Both the position numbers and the translations under genes were made by a program. DNA of 64,000 nucleotides. Origin: an endosymbiont of Bathymodiolus septemdierum str. Myojin knoll (GTDB lineage Bacteria; Pseudomonadota; Gammaproteobacteria; PS1; Pseudothioglobaceae). The stretch lies in assembly GCF_001547755.1 (NCBI RefSeq), contig NZ_AP013042.1:310001-374000 (forward strand). Direction: 5' to 3'. The number at the start of each line of letters is the position of its first letter. Within the stretch, counting starts at the first letter, position 1. Positions 24,518 through 36,013 of this stretch are shown piece after piece. The notes beneath the pieces are model-generated. The model did no database searches and was not told the DNA's origin. It saw nothing but the letters and a program-made list of their open reading frames with translations.

Positions 24518-26383
24518 ATGAATAACAAAACATTATCACGCAGACAATTTGTTACTGGTGTAACAATGGGGGCTGCAGCATTAGCGATTAACCCAAGTAT
24601 TTTATTTGCGGGGATGCGCAACAATATAACAACACTTACAGGTAATACTTTTAACCTTAGTATTGGCGAGCAAAGTGTCAATTTTACTGGCACAATGCGT
24701 CAGGCAACCACAGTAAACAACTCACTACCCGCACCTTTATTAAGGTTTAAAGAAGGGGAGATGATTACGCTACATGTTAAAAATAACCTTAAAGAGTCAA
24801 CCTCCATTCATTGGCATGGTTTGATTCTTCCATCGGAGATGGACGGCGTGCCTGATATCAGCAATGATTTTCACGGCATTGAACCGGGGCAAACCTTTAC
24901 TTATCGTTTTAAAGCTAAACAAAGTGGCACTTATTGGTATCACTCACACTCTGGTTATCAGGAGCAAACGGGTTTATATGGTCCAATTGTGATCGACCCA
25001 ATTGACAAAGATCCAGTGGCTTATGACAAAGACTATGTAGTGATGCTCTCTGATTGGACCGATGAAGACCCAAATGATGTGTATGCCAAACTTAAAAAAC
25101 TTTCGCATTATTATAATTTTGGCGAAAGAACGCATACAGATTTAGTCAACGACATTGATAAAAAAGGCTTAGCAAACACTTGGAATAATCGAAAGATGTG
25201 GAACCAAATGCGTATGAGCCAGCGTGATTTATCTGATGTTACTGGCTATACTTACACTTATCTCACTAATGGTGTCACTCCCGACAAGGGTTGGGTGGGT
25301 CTATTTGAAAAAGGCGATAAAGTTAGATTAAGGTTTATCAATGGCTCAGCGATGACATTTTTTGATGTGCGTATTCCTGGGTTAAAAATGACGGTAGTGG
25401 CAGCAGATGGTAACAATATTCAACCTGTGAGTGTGGATGAATTTCGTATTGGCATATCAGAAACTTATGATGTGATTGTTAAACCAAAAGAAGACAGTGC
25501 TTATACAATTTTTGCACAAGATATTGCCAGGAGTGGTTATGCCAGAGGTACGCTAACCCCTGATGTATCAATGACGGCTGAAGTGCCTAAACTTGACAGC
25601 ATACCAAATTTAACGCATGCCGATATGGGCATGGATATGTCAAATATGACAGGTATGGATCATGGGTCAATGGGTATGAGTACTAAGCCTAGTGCAGGTG
25701 TGGATCATTCAAAAATGGGGCACAACACTATGGCAATGACGGAAAAGCCAATGGTAGACCATTCTAAGATGAATCATGGTGCGATGGCAATGGATAAGCC
25801 AATGGCAGTCATGGACCATTCTAAAATGGATATGTCAGGTGGTAAAAAAATGTCAACCATGGATTCAATGATAACCCATGCGGATACCGAGTTTGGTCCA
25901 CATGTAGATATGCGTTCTGCCAGTCCACAATATCGTCTCGATGATCCAGGTGTTGGACTGCGTAATAATGGCAGAAAAGTCTTAACTTATGCAGATTTAC
26001 GCAATTTACATATGACTCATAATTACCCAGACCCAGACCGTGAAGCTCAATTGCATTTAACCAGCAATATGATGCGTTATATGTGGTCAATCAATGGCGT
26101 TAAGTTTTCTAAAGCCGAGCCGTTACACTTTAAGTTAGGCGAGGTGATACGCATTACATTGGTGAATGATACAATGATGAATCATCCTATGCACTTGCAC
26201 GGTTTATGGAGTGATTTAGAGACTGGAGATAATATGTACATTCCGCGCAAACACACAGTCATTGTTCAACCTGGTGCAAAAATCAGTTATCGAGTTATCG
26301 TTGATGCTAAGGGTTCTTGGGCGTACCACTGTCATTTACTTTATCACATGGCAGGTATGTTCCGCCAGGTGATTGTAGCTTAA
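24518..26383 (+). CDS. copA: Multicopper oxidase, CopA/PcoA type
   Basis: A 621-residue periplasmic copper-resistance oxidase, likely oxidising Cu(I) to Cu(II). It has a Tat-type signal (SRRQFVTG, residues 7-14, then a hydrophobic stretch). Three cupredoxin domains carry the copper ligands: HWHGLILPSEMDG and YWYHSHSGYQ near the N-terminus, and HPMHLHGLW plus AYHCHLLYHMAGMF at the C-terminus. A Met/His-rich insert (about 370-440) repeats MDHSKM-like units typical of CopA and likely binds copper. It is followed by copB after 14 nt. All type 1 and trinuclear ligands appear present. Confidence 0.94.
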   Translation: MNNKTLSRRQFVTGVTMGAAALAINPSILFAGMRNNITTLTGNTFNLSIGEQSVNFTGTMRQATTVNNSLPAPLLRFKEGEMITLHVKNNLKESTSIHWHGLILPSEMDGVPDISNDFHGIEPGQTFTYRFKAKQSGTYWYHSHSGYQEQTGLYGPIVIDPIDKDPVAYDKDYVVMLSDWTDEDPNDVYAKLKKLSHYYNFGERTHTDLVNDIDKKGLANTWNNRKMWNQMRMSQRDLSDVTGYTYTYLTNGVTPDKGWVGLFEKGDKVRLRFINGSAMTFFDVRIPGLKMTVVAADGNNIQPVSVDEFRIGISETYDVIVKPKEDSAYTIFAQDIARSGYARGTLTPDVSMTAEVPKLDSIPNLTHADMGMDMSNMTGMDHGSMGMSTKPSAGVDHSKMGHNTMAMTEKPMVDHSKMNHGAMAMDKPMAVMDHSKMDMSGGKKMSTMDSMITHADTEFGPHVDMRSASPQYRLDDPGVGLRNNGRKVLTYADLRNLHMTHNYPDPDREAQLHLTSNMMRYMWSINGVKFSKAEPLHFKLGEVIRITLVNDTMMNHPMHLHGLWSDLETGDNMYIPRKHTVIVQPGAKISYRVIVDAKGSWAYHCHLLYHMAGMFRQVIVA

Positions 26384-26397
26384 TATAGGAGAAAATT

Positions 26398-27099
26398 ATG
26401 AAATTATTAAAAATAACATTAGTAAGTTGTGCTATTTCTTTATCGTCAGTGGCATTTGCCAGTATGGAGGACGACCCTGTTTTAACTAAAGTGATGGGTG
26501 AAGTAGAGTTGCGAAGCACAGAAGGTGCCAACCCTAGGGCTTGGAATATTGACGCTTGGGTGGGGCAAGATTTGAACAAACTTTGGATTAAAACTGAGGG
26601 TGAACGCGTTGATGGAAAAACTGAAAGTGCAGAATTGCAACTGCTTTATTCAAAAGCGCTTGCTCCTTTTTGGGATGTGCAGTTTGGTGTAAAGAAAGAT
26701 TTCCAACCCAAACCAAGTCGCAATTGGGGGGTAATTGCCGCTAAAGGCTTAGCACCCTATTTGTTCGAAGTTGATGCCTCATTATTTATTGGAGAATCTG
26801 GGCGTAGTGCAGTGCGTTTAGATGCTGAGTATGAATATATGTTTAGTCAAAAACTGATTCTTTCGCCAGAAATAGAAATCAATGCCTTCGCTAAAGACGA
26901 TGAGTTGACAGGCACAGGAAAGGGCTTGTCTAGCATTGAGGCAGGGCTAAGATTGCGTTATGAGGTTAGGCGTGAATTTGCCCCTTATATTGGCATTAAT
27001 TGGGAAAAGAAATATGGCAATACGGCTAATTTCTCTCTCAATGAAGGTGAAAAAACTGAAGATACGCAGCTGGTCGTTGGTGTGCGTTTTTGGTTTTAA
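26398..27099 (+). CDS. copB: Copper resistance protein B (outer membrane)
   Basis: A 233-residue outer-membrane barrel protein of the CopB/PcoB family. Signal peptide MKLLKITLVSCAISLSSVAFA, then alternating strands with family blocks DAWVGQDLNKLWIKTEGE, ELQLLYSKALAPFWDVQFG and GLAPYLFEVDASLFIGESGRSA, ending in aromatic Phe (GVRFWF) as barrel proteins do. The Met/His-rich N-terminal extension of many CopB proteins is missing, so this is the short form. Its role with CopA is copper sequestration or export; the exact mechanism is not established. A large hairpin follows at 27117-27174. Confidence 0.92.
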   Translation: MKLLKITLVSCAISLSSVAFASMEDDPVLTKVMGEVELRSTEGANPRAWNIDAWVGQDLNKLWIKTEGERVDGKTESAELQLLYSKALAPFWDVQFGVKKDFQPKPSRNWGVIAAKGLAPYLFEVDASLFIGESGRSAVRLDAEYEYMFSQKLILSPEIEINAFAKDDELTGTGKGLSSIEAGLRLRYEVRREFAPYIGINWEKKYGNTANFSLNEGEKTEDTQLVVGVRFWF

Positions 27100-27116
27100 T
27101 TTGGTAACATAGAAAA

Positions 27117-27174
27117 TTAATCCAGCCGTTAAATACTGCATGTGCAAGTATGCGGTATTTAACGGAAGGATTAA
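27117..27174. repeat. Long imperfect inverted repeat between copB and the cytochrome gene
   Basis: Arms TTAATCC-AG-CCGTTAAATACTGCAT (27117-27141) and ATGCGGTATTTAACGG-AA-GGATTAA (27150-27174), with an 8-nt loop. The inner 16 bp have one mismatch, which is a G-U pair in RNA; the outer 7 bp are perfect beyond a 2-nt bulge. No T-run follows, so it is not a classic terminator. It may stabilise the upstream mRNA or be a small mobile palindrome. Confidence 0.85.
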
Positions 27175-27192
27175 CAAAGAAAGGAGAAAATA

Positions 27193-27594
27193 ATGAAAAA
27201 GAAAATAGCAATAGTGTCAAGTGTATTGTTCTTAGCCGGTTGTTTTGACAGTGGCGATGCAGAAGCAAAAAATGTTGCATTGGGGAAAGTAGTTTTTGAT
27301 AAAAATTGCGCCTCTTGTCACGGCAAGGCAGCTGTTGGTTTGACCAAAAATTGGAAGCAAGTTTTACCAAATGGTAAATATCCAGCACCTCCATTAAACG
27401 GTTCGGCGCACGCTTGGCACCACTCACCAAAATTATTACTTAGCACCATTAATAACGGCGGTGCAAAATTGGGCGGATGGATGCCTGGCTTTAAAGGCAA
27501 ACTGAGTGAAGATGAAAAACAAGCAATACTAGATTATCTACATAGTCTATGGCCAAAAGACATTCAACAAAAATACGATGCGAGGTTCAAATGA
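27193..27594 (+). CDS. Lipoprotein c-type cytochrome
   Basis: A 133-residue single-heme cytochrome c. The signal has a lipobox LAGC (Cys17), so it is probably a lipoprotein anchored in a membrane facing the periplasm. The heme motif is CASCH (39-43) in FDKNCASCHGKAAV. The axial Met is probably in GGWMPGFKGKLSEDEKQAILDYLHSLWP, split here as GGWMPGF and LSEDEKQAILDYL, a typical class I C-terminal helix. It overlaps the following multicopper oxidase by 4 nt (ATGA), which suggests it exchanges electrons with that oxidase. Confidence 0.92.
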   Translation: MKKKIAIVSSVLFLAGCFDSGDAEAKNVALGKVVFDKNCASCHGKAAVGLTKNWKQVLPNGKYPAPPLNGSAHAWHHSPKLLLSTINNGGAKLGGWMPGFKGKLSEDEKQAILDYLHSLWPKDIQQKYDARFK

Positions 27595-29048
27595 TTAATA
27601 GAAGACAGTTTATTCAAGCGGGTGTGATTTTAGCAACTTTACCAAAACAGCTGGTGTTGGCAAGTGCGCGGTTATTTACAAATCGTTTCCAAGTGCCAAA
27701 TTTAGAGGTGGGTAAAAGAGTGGGTAAGGATGTTTATTTTGATTTAAGCATTCAAGCTGGAAAAACTAATATTATTGCCAATAAATTGACCCCAACCTTA
27801 GGTATAAATCAAGGGTTTTTAGGGGTAACACTGCAAGCCAATAAAGGCGATACAGTGCATATCAAGGCAAAAAATAATATTAACAAAACCACGACTTTGC
27901 ATTGGCATGGTGTAAAGCTACCTGCTAAGGCTGATGGCGGACCGCACCAGCCAATTTTACCAGGGAAAATTTGGAAAACCCAGTTTGACATCGTTCAACC
28001 AGCGGCAACGCTTTGGTATCATTCACACCAATTGCATAAAACTGCTGAGCAGGTTTATCATGGTTTAGCGGGGCTATTTATTGTTAATGATGATACCTCT
28101 AAAAAATTGAACCTACCTTCTGAATATGGTGTGGATGACTTGCCAGTGATTATCCAAGATAGAGATTTCAAGCGTGATGGTTCGTTTTCTTATCTAGGGT
28201 CAATGATGGACAGTATGCGGGGCATGAAAGGTAACACAATACTGGTCAATGGTGTGGTTAATCCCATTTTAAAAGCCAAAAAATCTTTGTTGCGATTGCG
28301 ACTGTTGAATGGTTCAAACGCCAGAACCTATCACTTAAATTTTGATGACAATCGTCCATTTACCATTATTGGTAGTGACGGAGGCTTATTGGAAAAGTCA
28401 ATCAAAGTTAATACGGTGCGCCTGGCATCTGCTGAACGAGTAGAAATTTTGGTGGATGTGAGTGATGGCGGACATCCGATTCTACAACATACTGCTGTGC
28501 AAGTGTCTTCGGGTATGGGTGGTATGGGTATGATGGGTAATAGCGACAAAGACATGGATATTTTCCAAATTGACGCTCGTCAAGCGGCAAAAAGTAATCT
28601 CAGTATTCCTACTCACTTAGTCCAGCACAATAATCCCGAGCAATCAGCAGTAAGCAAGCAAAGAAAACTGATTTTACAAATGAAAATGGGACCAAGCATG
28701 ATGTTTGGCGGAGATACTTTTAGTATTAATGGCAAAACCATGGATATCAATCGAATTGATGAAGTGGTTAAGGCAGGTAGCACAGAAATCTGGCATTTAG
28801 AAAATACTTCAATGATGGCGCACCCTTTGCATATTCACAATGTTCAATTCAAAGTAATTGCTCGCAAAGGCGGCGTTAAAGGGCATGAACTGGGCTTTAA
28901 AGATGTGGTGCTGGTGCACCCTCAAGAGCGAGTGAGTGTAATAATGAAGTTTCCTAAGTTTAGCGATGCAAAAACCCCGTATATGTATCACTGCCATATT
29001 TTAGAGCATGAAGACAGAGGTATGATGGGGCAATTTACCGTGGTTTAA
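27591..29048 (+). CDS. Second multicopper oxidase (CueO/laccase-like)
   Basis: A 485-residue periplasmic multicopper oxidase. I start it at 27591 (MINRRQFIQAG), which gives a Tat-like RR signal and a 4-nt overlap with the cytochrome gene. Copper ligands are intact: TLHWHGVKLPAKADGG, LWYHSHQLHKTAEQ, HPLHIHNVQF and MYHCHILEHEDRGMMGQF. A short Met-rich segment (SSGMGGMGMMGN) lies where CueO has its Met-rich region. It is distinct from the CopA-type enzyme upstream. The coupled cytochrome is an unusual partner and might be an electron donor or acceptor (inference). Confidence 0.92.
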   Translation: MINRRQFIQAGVILATLPKQLVLASARLFTNRFQVPNLEVGKRVGKDVYFDLSIQAGKTNIIANKLTPTLGINQGFLGVTLQANKGDTVHIKAKNNINKTTTLHWHGVKLPAKADGGPHQPILPGKIWKTQFDIVQPAATLWYHSHQLHKTAEQVYHGLAGLFIVNDDTSKKLNLPSEYGVDDLPVIIQDRDFKRDGSFSYLGSMMDSMRGMKGNTILVNGVVNPILKAKKSLLRLRLLNGSNARTYHLNFDDNRPFTIIGSDGGLLEKSIKVNTVRLASAERVEILVDVSDGGHPILQHTAVQVSSGMGGMGMMGNSDKDMDIFQIDARQAAKSNLSIPTHLVQHNNPEQSAVSKQRKLILQMKMGPSMMFGGDTFSINGKTMDINRIDEVVKAGSTEIWHLENTSMMAHPLHIHNVQFKVIARKGGVKGHELGFKDVVLVHPQERVSVIMKFPKFSDAKTPYMYHCHILEHEDRGMMGQFTVV

Positions 29049-30923
<1,875 letters not shown>

Positions 30924-30927
<4 letters not shown>

Positions 30928-31562
30928 TTGCCGATAATTTACAACGCGTTAAAGCACGCATAAAAACTGTTGATGATCATCAGCAAGTCACCTTAATTGC
31001 CGTTAGCAAAACCAAACCTGTCTGTGATTTACAACAAACTATTGACGCAGGGCAGCGCCATTTTGGTGAAAATTATTTACAAGAAGCTTTGAATAAAATT
31101 GAAGCCTTGAAAGGGCGAGGTTTGATTTGGCATTTTATTGGTCCAATCCAATCTAATAAAACAAAAATGATTGCTCAAAATTTTGATTGGGTGCATAGCG
31201 TTGATAGAATTAAAATCGCCAAACGCTTGAATGATCAGCGCCCTAAGAATTTACCTAAACTTAAGATTTTATTACAAGTAAATATTGATAATGAACCGAC
31301 AAAATCGGGCGTATTGGTTGATGAAATTGATCATATTATCACCCAATTTAAAACTTTAAACAATTTAACTTTAAAGGGCTTTATGTGCATACCCAATCCT
31401 TCTAATGCCATCCAAAGTTTTGCCAAAATGAAAGATATCCTTGCAAAATATCCTAATTTAGAGGATTTATCAATGGGTATGAGTCATGATTTGGAGTCTG
31501 CCATTAAAAATGGCGCAACCTTTGTGCGTATTGGCACGGATATTTTTGGCAAAAGAGTTTAA
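30924..31562 (+). CDS. PLP homeostasis protein YggS (PLPBP)
   Basis: A 212-residue, single-domain alanine-racemase-fold protein that binds pyridoxal phosphate and maintains B6 balance. The PLP lysine is in LIAVSKTKP (about residue 29), followed by FGENYLQEALNKIE, the WHFIGPIQSNKTKMI segment and the C-terminal LSMGMSHDLESAIKNGATFVRIG. The only reasonable start is a TTG at 30924 that overlaps the pyrK stop by 4 nt; no in-frame ATG is better placed. It is slightly shorter than E. coli YggS (234). Confidence 0.93.
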
Positions 31563-31571
31563 AATTATAGT

Positions 31572-32051
31572 ATGAAAATTAAAATACTTATTACCGGTGG
31601 AACGATTGACAAAGTCTATAATGACTTGACGGGCGAGTTAGTTTTTAAAAACACACATATTGTTGATATGTTAAATCGTGCTCGCTCAATGACGGATAGT
31701 ATTTCTGAAGTGTTGTTTTTGAAGGATTCTTTAGCAATAACAAAAGAGGACAGGCAGTTGATTTTGTCCAAATGTCTTGAAGCTAATGAGAATAAAATTG
31801 TTATCACTCATGGCACCGATACGATGGTGGAAACAGCGCAGTTATTAGGGCGCAAGGTCAAAAATAAAACAGTGATCTTATTTGGGGCAATGATTCCGTA
31901 TTCTGTTAATCATTCTGATGCTTTGTTTAATTTGGGTTTTGCATTAAGCAGTGTGCAAACATTAAGCAAAGGTGTTTATATAGCAATGAATGGGCGTATT
32001 TTTGAGTTTGACAAAGTTATAAAAAATAAAATAATAGGTGTTTTTGAATGA
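31572..32051 (+). CDS. Asparaginase N-terminal-domain protein (single domain)
   Basis: A 159-residue protein matching only the N-terminal domain of type I/II asparaginases, which are usually about 330 residues. The active-site pieces of that domain are present: ITGGTIDKVYND (first catalytic Thr), THGTDTMVETAQ (second Thr and Asp), and the Lys-containing KTVILFGAMIP. The C-terminal domain, which normally completes the site across the dimer interface, is missing and does not appear in another frame before the next gene. It could be a true small amidohydrolase family or a functional relic. It is preceded by yggS and followed after 15 nt by the yhdP-like gene. Confidence 0.83.
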   Translation: MKIKILITGGTIDKVYNDLTGELVFKNTHIVDMLNRARSMTDSISEVLFLKDSLAITKEDRQLILSKCLEANENKIVITHGTDTMVETAQLLGRKVKNKTVILFGAMIPYSVNHSDALFNLGFALSSVQTLSKGVYIAMNGRIFEFDKVIKNKIIGVFE

Positions 32052-32066
32052 GAAAACTACAATACT

Positions 32067-34511
32067 ATGTTGGTTAAATTTTCCAAAATAGCTATTCAAA
32101 CGATAGCTGCCCTCATATCGCTTGTGTTTTTATTGGTGGCAATTTTAATGTTATTTCCAGCGTTGATTAAGACGCCAATTGAACAGCAATTATCTAAATT
32201 TAGTGATAGCAATATTACAATATCCAAACCTTATTTTGATTTTAATCAGGCTAATCTTATCTTGCATATAGATAATATAGATGCTGTTAAAAAACAAACG
32301 CCTATTGTAAATATTACTAATTTAGTTTTGAATATGGATTTTAGTTCGTTATTAAAAGATGGATATATTTCAAGCAAGCTTGCAATTGATGCTTTGACAT
32401 TATATGCGGATTCCAGCTTAAATAAAACACAACACTACACTGCAATAGTAGAGGGAATAGAGGTATTTAAAAATGAGAAAAAATTAGATTTTCTCAAATC
32501 AATTAGCATTGATAAAACAGTAATTAAAGATGAGAAAAAACTTGACATTGCGCCGATATTATTAACGCATAATAAGCTTAAAATTATAGGGCAAGACCTT
32601 GGTTTTAATACATCAAATACGCAACATCCCAAGGTAAATATAGATATTGATTTAGTAAATATTTTAAGTGATGATGCATCATTAACTGTGCCAATTTTAA
32701 TAAGTAATGATGAATTATCGATACAATCTGAGGCTAAATTTTTTAATAAAAAAGGTGATATTTGGTTTGAATTTAAAAGTGATTTAGATAAGGTGCGAGC
32801 TAGCAGTCTTGCTGCATATTTATCTATGATAGTGGACGACGATATTTATACTTGGATAAAGCAAGGATTTGTTGCAGGCACTTTGCAAAATATTCAACTA
32901 CGCCTTAGAAAAAACTTATCTAAATTAAGCGATATTGATGTGCAAGTTAATACAAGATTAAAAGATGTAGAATTATTATTCCATCCTAATTGGGAGACAT
33001 TAAAAAAACTAAATGCCAGCCTTAGCATTAAAGATAAAAAAATGATGTTAAAAGTAGATAATATGCAATTTAACGGGATGGTATTTAATGATGTTAAAGC
33101 GCAAATAGCAGATTTAGGTAAGAAAAAATTAGCACTTAAAATCAATACAAATATCCACACTCAAAGTGAGCAATTGATTGATTTTTTAAAGCGTGCACCA
33201 CTTACTAAAGAAGAAAATAAAATTTTGCATCAGTTTGAATTATATGGCAAGATTGATGGCAAAATTCAGTTGTTCGTCCCATTAGATGAAAGAAAGTCAA
33301 TTTTAGATATTGATTTGCTTATGAAGGATAATCGTTTAACTCTCTTGGGTGGTTCAGTTGTGGTTAAGGATTACAATTCTAAGCTAAGATTTCATGATAA
33401 TGAAATTACAACAGCAGGTACGGGTAATATTCGCGGCTTACCCTTTAATATTCGTATCAATCCCAATCATAAGAACAAGGATAATGAGAATAGTTTTGAG
33501 GTGGAGTTGGTTAACACCTCCAGTGGTTTTAAGTCCTATATCGCCAAGCAATTAGACCAATCTTGGCGTATTAAAATTGAGTCTAAATTGGTTAAGGGTA
33601 ATATTGCTGTTTTTTTGAATGAAGGCGAACTGCCAACGGTACGAGTGTCAGATGTAAAAATCACCACTTTAGATGCGATTAGAGGAGATTGGGACATCAG
33701 TCCAAAAGATTTACCCAGTATGAATTTAAGCACCCAAAGGATATTTGTTAATAAAAGAGCATTGCCAGATTTCAAAGTTAAATTAATCGCCACAGATAAG
33801 TCATTGATTATTAAAAATTTACAGTTTGAAGGGATTGAGTTTGACCGTAAGGCGCTTAATTTTCAAGGTGTTTGGATTGATGGCCGGACACGAATTTTTG
33901 CCAAAACGAAAGGAGAGAATTTGGCAGAATTTTTGAAAAATTTAAAAATCAAAGAGAAAGTGACGGGTGGGGCGTTTAATTTCGATGTGCGTCTTGCCTG
34001 TGAATGTGCGCCATGGAAGATGAATTATAAAAATATTACGGGTTATTTAGACCTAAATGTTAAGAAAGGTGTATTTATGGATCAAGATCCAAACATTGGG
34101 CGTGTTTTATCATTGATTAACATTGGGTCTATTGCCAAGCGTCTTAAGTTAGATATCTCTGATGCGACTAATAAAGGCTTTGCTTACGAAAATATTGAGA
34201 CACAAATATATTTAGGCAATGCAATAGCTAGTATTGAAAATTTTAAGCTTGAATCTTTATCGAGTCAGATTACATTGACAGGGACAGGGGACATTGTTAA
34301 ACAGGAATATGATTTAGTGGCAAAAGTGATACCAGCAGTGGGTGATGCTATTCCAGTGGCAACCTATCTTGCTGGAGGTGGGTTGATTGGTTTGGGCGTT
34401 TGGTTGATTGACAATCAATTATTTAAGGGAAAAATGATTGATGGTATAGTGTCATTTAAATATAAAATCACAGGTCCATGGGAAAAGCCAATTATCAAAG
34501 ATTATGATTGA
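32067..34511 (+). CDS. YhdP-like AsmA-family envelope protein
   Basis: An 814-residue protein with one N-terminal membrane span (about 10-33: IQTIAALISLVFLLVAILML) and a long periplasmic region of repeated amphipathic beta-strands typical of AsmA/DUF3971 proteins. These form hydrophobic grooves that move phospholipids to the outer membrane. It overlaps tldD by 8 nt, the order seen for yhdP-tldD in E. coli, which supports a YhdP assignment. E. coli YhdP is about 1266 residues, so this is a shortened version with fewer strands. The C-terminal block MDQDPNIGRVLSLINIGSIAKR is the most family-like part. Codon use is very AT-rich. Confidence 0.87.
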   Translation: MLVKFSKIAIQTIAALISLVFLLVAILMLFPALIKTPIEQQLSKFSDSNITISKPYFDFNQANLILHIDNIDAVKKQTPIVNITNLVLNMDFSSLLKDGYISSKLAIDALTLYADSSLNKTQHYTAIVEGIEVFKNEKKLDFLKSISIDKTVIKDEKKLDIAPILLTHNKLKIIGQDLGFNTSNTQHPKVNIDIDLVNILSDDASLTVPILISNDELSIQSEAKFFNKKGDIWFEFKSDLDKVRASSLAAYLSMIVDDDIYTWIKQGFVAGTLQNIQLRLRKNLSKLSDIDVQVNTRLKDVELLFHPNWETLKKLNASLSIKDKKMMLKVDNMQFNGMVFNDVKAQIADLGKKKLALKINTNIHTQSEQLIDFLKRAPLTKEENKILHQFELYGKIDGKIQLFVPLDERKSILDIDLLMKDNRLTLLGGSVVVKDYNSKLRFHDNEITTAGTGNIRGLPFNIRINPNHKNKDNENSFEVELVNTSSGFKSYIAKQLDQSWRIKIESKLVKGNIAVFLNEGELPTVRVSDVKITTLDAIRGDWDISPKDLPSMNLSTQRIFVNKRALPDFKVKLIATDKSLIIKNLQFEGIEFDRKALNFQGVWIDGRTRIFAKTKGENLAEFLKNLKIKEKVTGGAFNFDVRLACECAPWKMNYKNITGYLDLNVKKGVFMDQDPNIGRVLSLINIGSIAKRLKLDISDATNKGFAYENIETQIYLGNAIASIENFKLESLSSQITLTGTGDIVKQEYDLVAKVIPAVGDAIPVATYLAGGGLIGLGVWLIDNQLFKGKMIDGIVSFKYKITGPWEKPIIKDYD

Positions 34512-35922
34512 AGAATTATTAAACGAACATCAATTAAGTCAAGAAAAGATCGACAATCTACTTTCAGACTTATATGTGAAAGGGGTAAATTATGCCGATT
34601 TATATTTTCAACATTCGTTGTCTGAATCGTGGTTTTTAGAAGAAGGAATCGTTAAGTCAGGCACTTATCATATTCAGCATGGCATGGGTTCGCGTGCAGT
34701 CAAGGGTGGACAGACGGGTTTTTCTTATTCTGATGATTTGAATATTAAAGCAATTAATCAAGCAATTGATTTTGCTAAAGGTATTTCAGGGCAAAAGCAA
34801 ACGCAAAAGATTCAACCCTTTCAAACCGTGCCACATCCTGCAAAATATAATGGCATTAGCCCCTTAAACAGTCTAACTTCGCAAGAAAAAGTGGCATTAT
34901 TGAAGCAGATTGATGCTATTGCCAGAAAAGAGCCGAAAGTTAAGCAAGTTAGTGCCTCGTTATCGGGGGCTTATACAGAAGTGCTAATTGCTTCTAGTGA
35001 TGGTGTTTATCAAAAGGATTGCCGCCCAATGGTGCGTGTCAGTGTCAGCGTAATTGTTGAGCATGAAGGTCGTGTTGAAAATGCCTCTAGTGGTGGTGGT
35101 GGGCGTTATGATTATCGTTATTTTATTGATCATAATTTGACTGAAATTTATGCTAAAGAAGCGGTGCGACAAGCTTTGGTTGCGCTCAAGGCAAAGGACA
35201 CGCCTGCGGGTAGCATGCCTGTTATTCTTGGACCCGGTTGGACAGGTGTTTTATTGCACGAGGCTATTGGGCATGGCTTGGAGGGGGATTTTAATCGCCG
35301 TGGCACTTCGGTTTTCACAGACAAAATCGGTGAACAGGTTGCTAGTAAAAAATGTACCATTGTTGACAATGGCACCTTGGTTAATCGCCGTGGCTCATTG
35401 ACTATTGACGACGAAGGTACACCGACACAAAACACTACTTTGATTGAAAATGGGATTTTAAAAGGATATCTTTTTGATAAGTTAAATGCAGGTCTGATGG
35501 GCGTCGAATCCACGGGCAATGCTAGGCGCGAGTCGTATGCACACATTCCAATGCCAAGAATGACCAATACTTATATGCTGAATGGAGAAGATAGATTGGA
35601 TGATATGATTGCCTCGGTTGAAAACGGTTTATATGCGGTTAATTTTGACGGTGGGCAAGTAGATATCACTTCTGGCAAGTTTGTATTTTCGGCCAACGAA
35701 GCCTATTTGATTAAGAATGGAAAAATCACCATACCGGTTAAAGGGGCAACTTTAATTGGTTCTGGCGACGAAGTGTTAAAAAAGATTTCAATGGTGGCAA
35801 ATGATATGAAGTTAGACAGCGGTGTTGGTGTTTGTGGTAAAGATGGGCAGTCAGTGCCTGTGGGTGTTGGACAACCGAGTTTAAAAATTGACCAGTTGAT
35901 CGTGGGTGGCACCGAAGTTTAA
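34504..35922 (+). CDS. tldD: Metalloprotease TldD
   Basis: A 472-residue zinc protease subunit that, with TldE/PmbA, trims unfolded peptides (for example microcin and CcdA processing). The metal motif HEAIGHGLEGD (HExxxH, about 253-258) is intact, with the third ligand (Cys) expected in the C-terminal part (GVCGKDGQSVPVGVGQP). Other TldD segments: GGGGRYDYRY and GNARRESYAHIPMPRMTNTY. TldE is not in the window. It overlaps the yhdP-like gene, as in E. coli. Confidence 0.96.
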   Translation: MIEELLNEHQLSQEKIDNLLSDLYVKGVNYADLYFQHSLSESWFLEEGIVKSGTYHIQHGMGSRAVKGGQTGFSYSDDLNIKAINQAIDFAKGISGQKQTQKIQPFQTVPHPAKYNGISPLNSLTSQEKVALLKQIDAIARKEPKVKQVSASLSGAYTEVLIASSDGVYQKDCRPMVRVSVSVIVEHEGRVENASSGGGGRYDYRYFIDHNLTEIYAKEAVRQALVALKAKDTPAGSMPVILGPGWTGVLLHEAIGHGLEGDFNRRGTSVFTDKIGEQVASKKCTIVDNGTLVNRRGSLTIDDEGTPTQNTTLIENGILKGYLFDKLNAGLMGVESTGNARRESYAHIPMPRMTNTYMLNGEDRLDDMIASVENGLYAVNFDGGQVDITSGKFVFSANEAYLIKNGKITIPVKGATLIGSGDEVLKKISMVANDMKLDSGVGVCGKDGQSVPVGVGQPSLKIDQLIVGGTEV

Positions 35923-35979
35923 AGAAAAGCAGGTGGTTTTATTTTTTTAGATTTTGGCATTTAATAAATTTATTTTAGA

Positions 35980-35985
35980 TATAAT
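35980..35985 (+). promoter_or_regulatory. Candidate -10 box of the nuo operon
   Basis: TATAAT 29 nt before the nuoA ATG, in the only gap of useful size (91 nt) ahead of the operon. A TTGGCA lies 20 nt upstream, a longer spacing than ideal. Assignment of the -35 is uncertain. Confidence 0.4.
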
Positions 35986-36013
35986 GACGCTTAATATTTA
36001 AATAAGAATTCTT

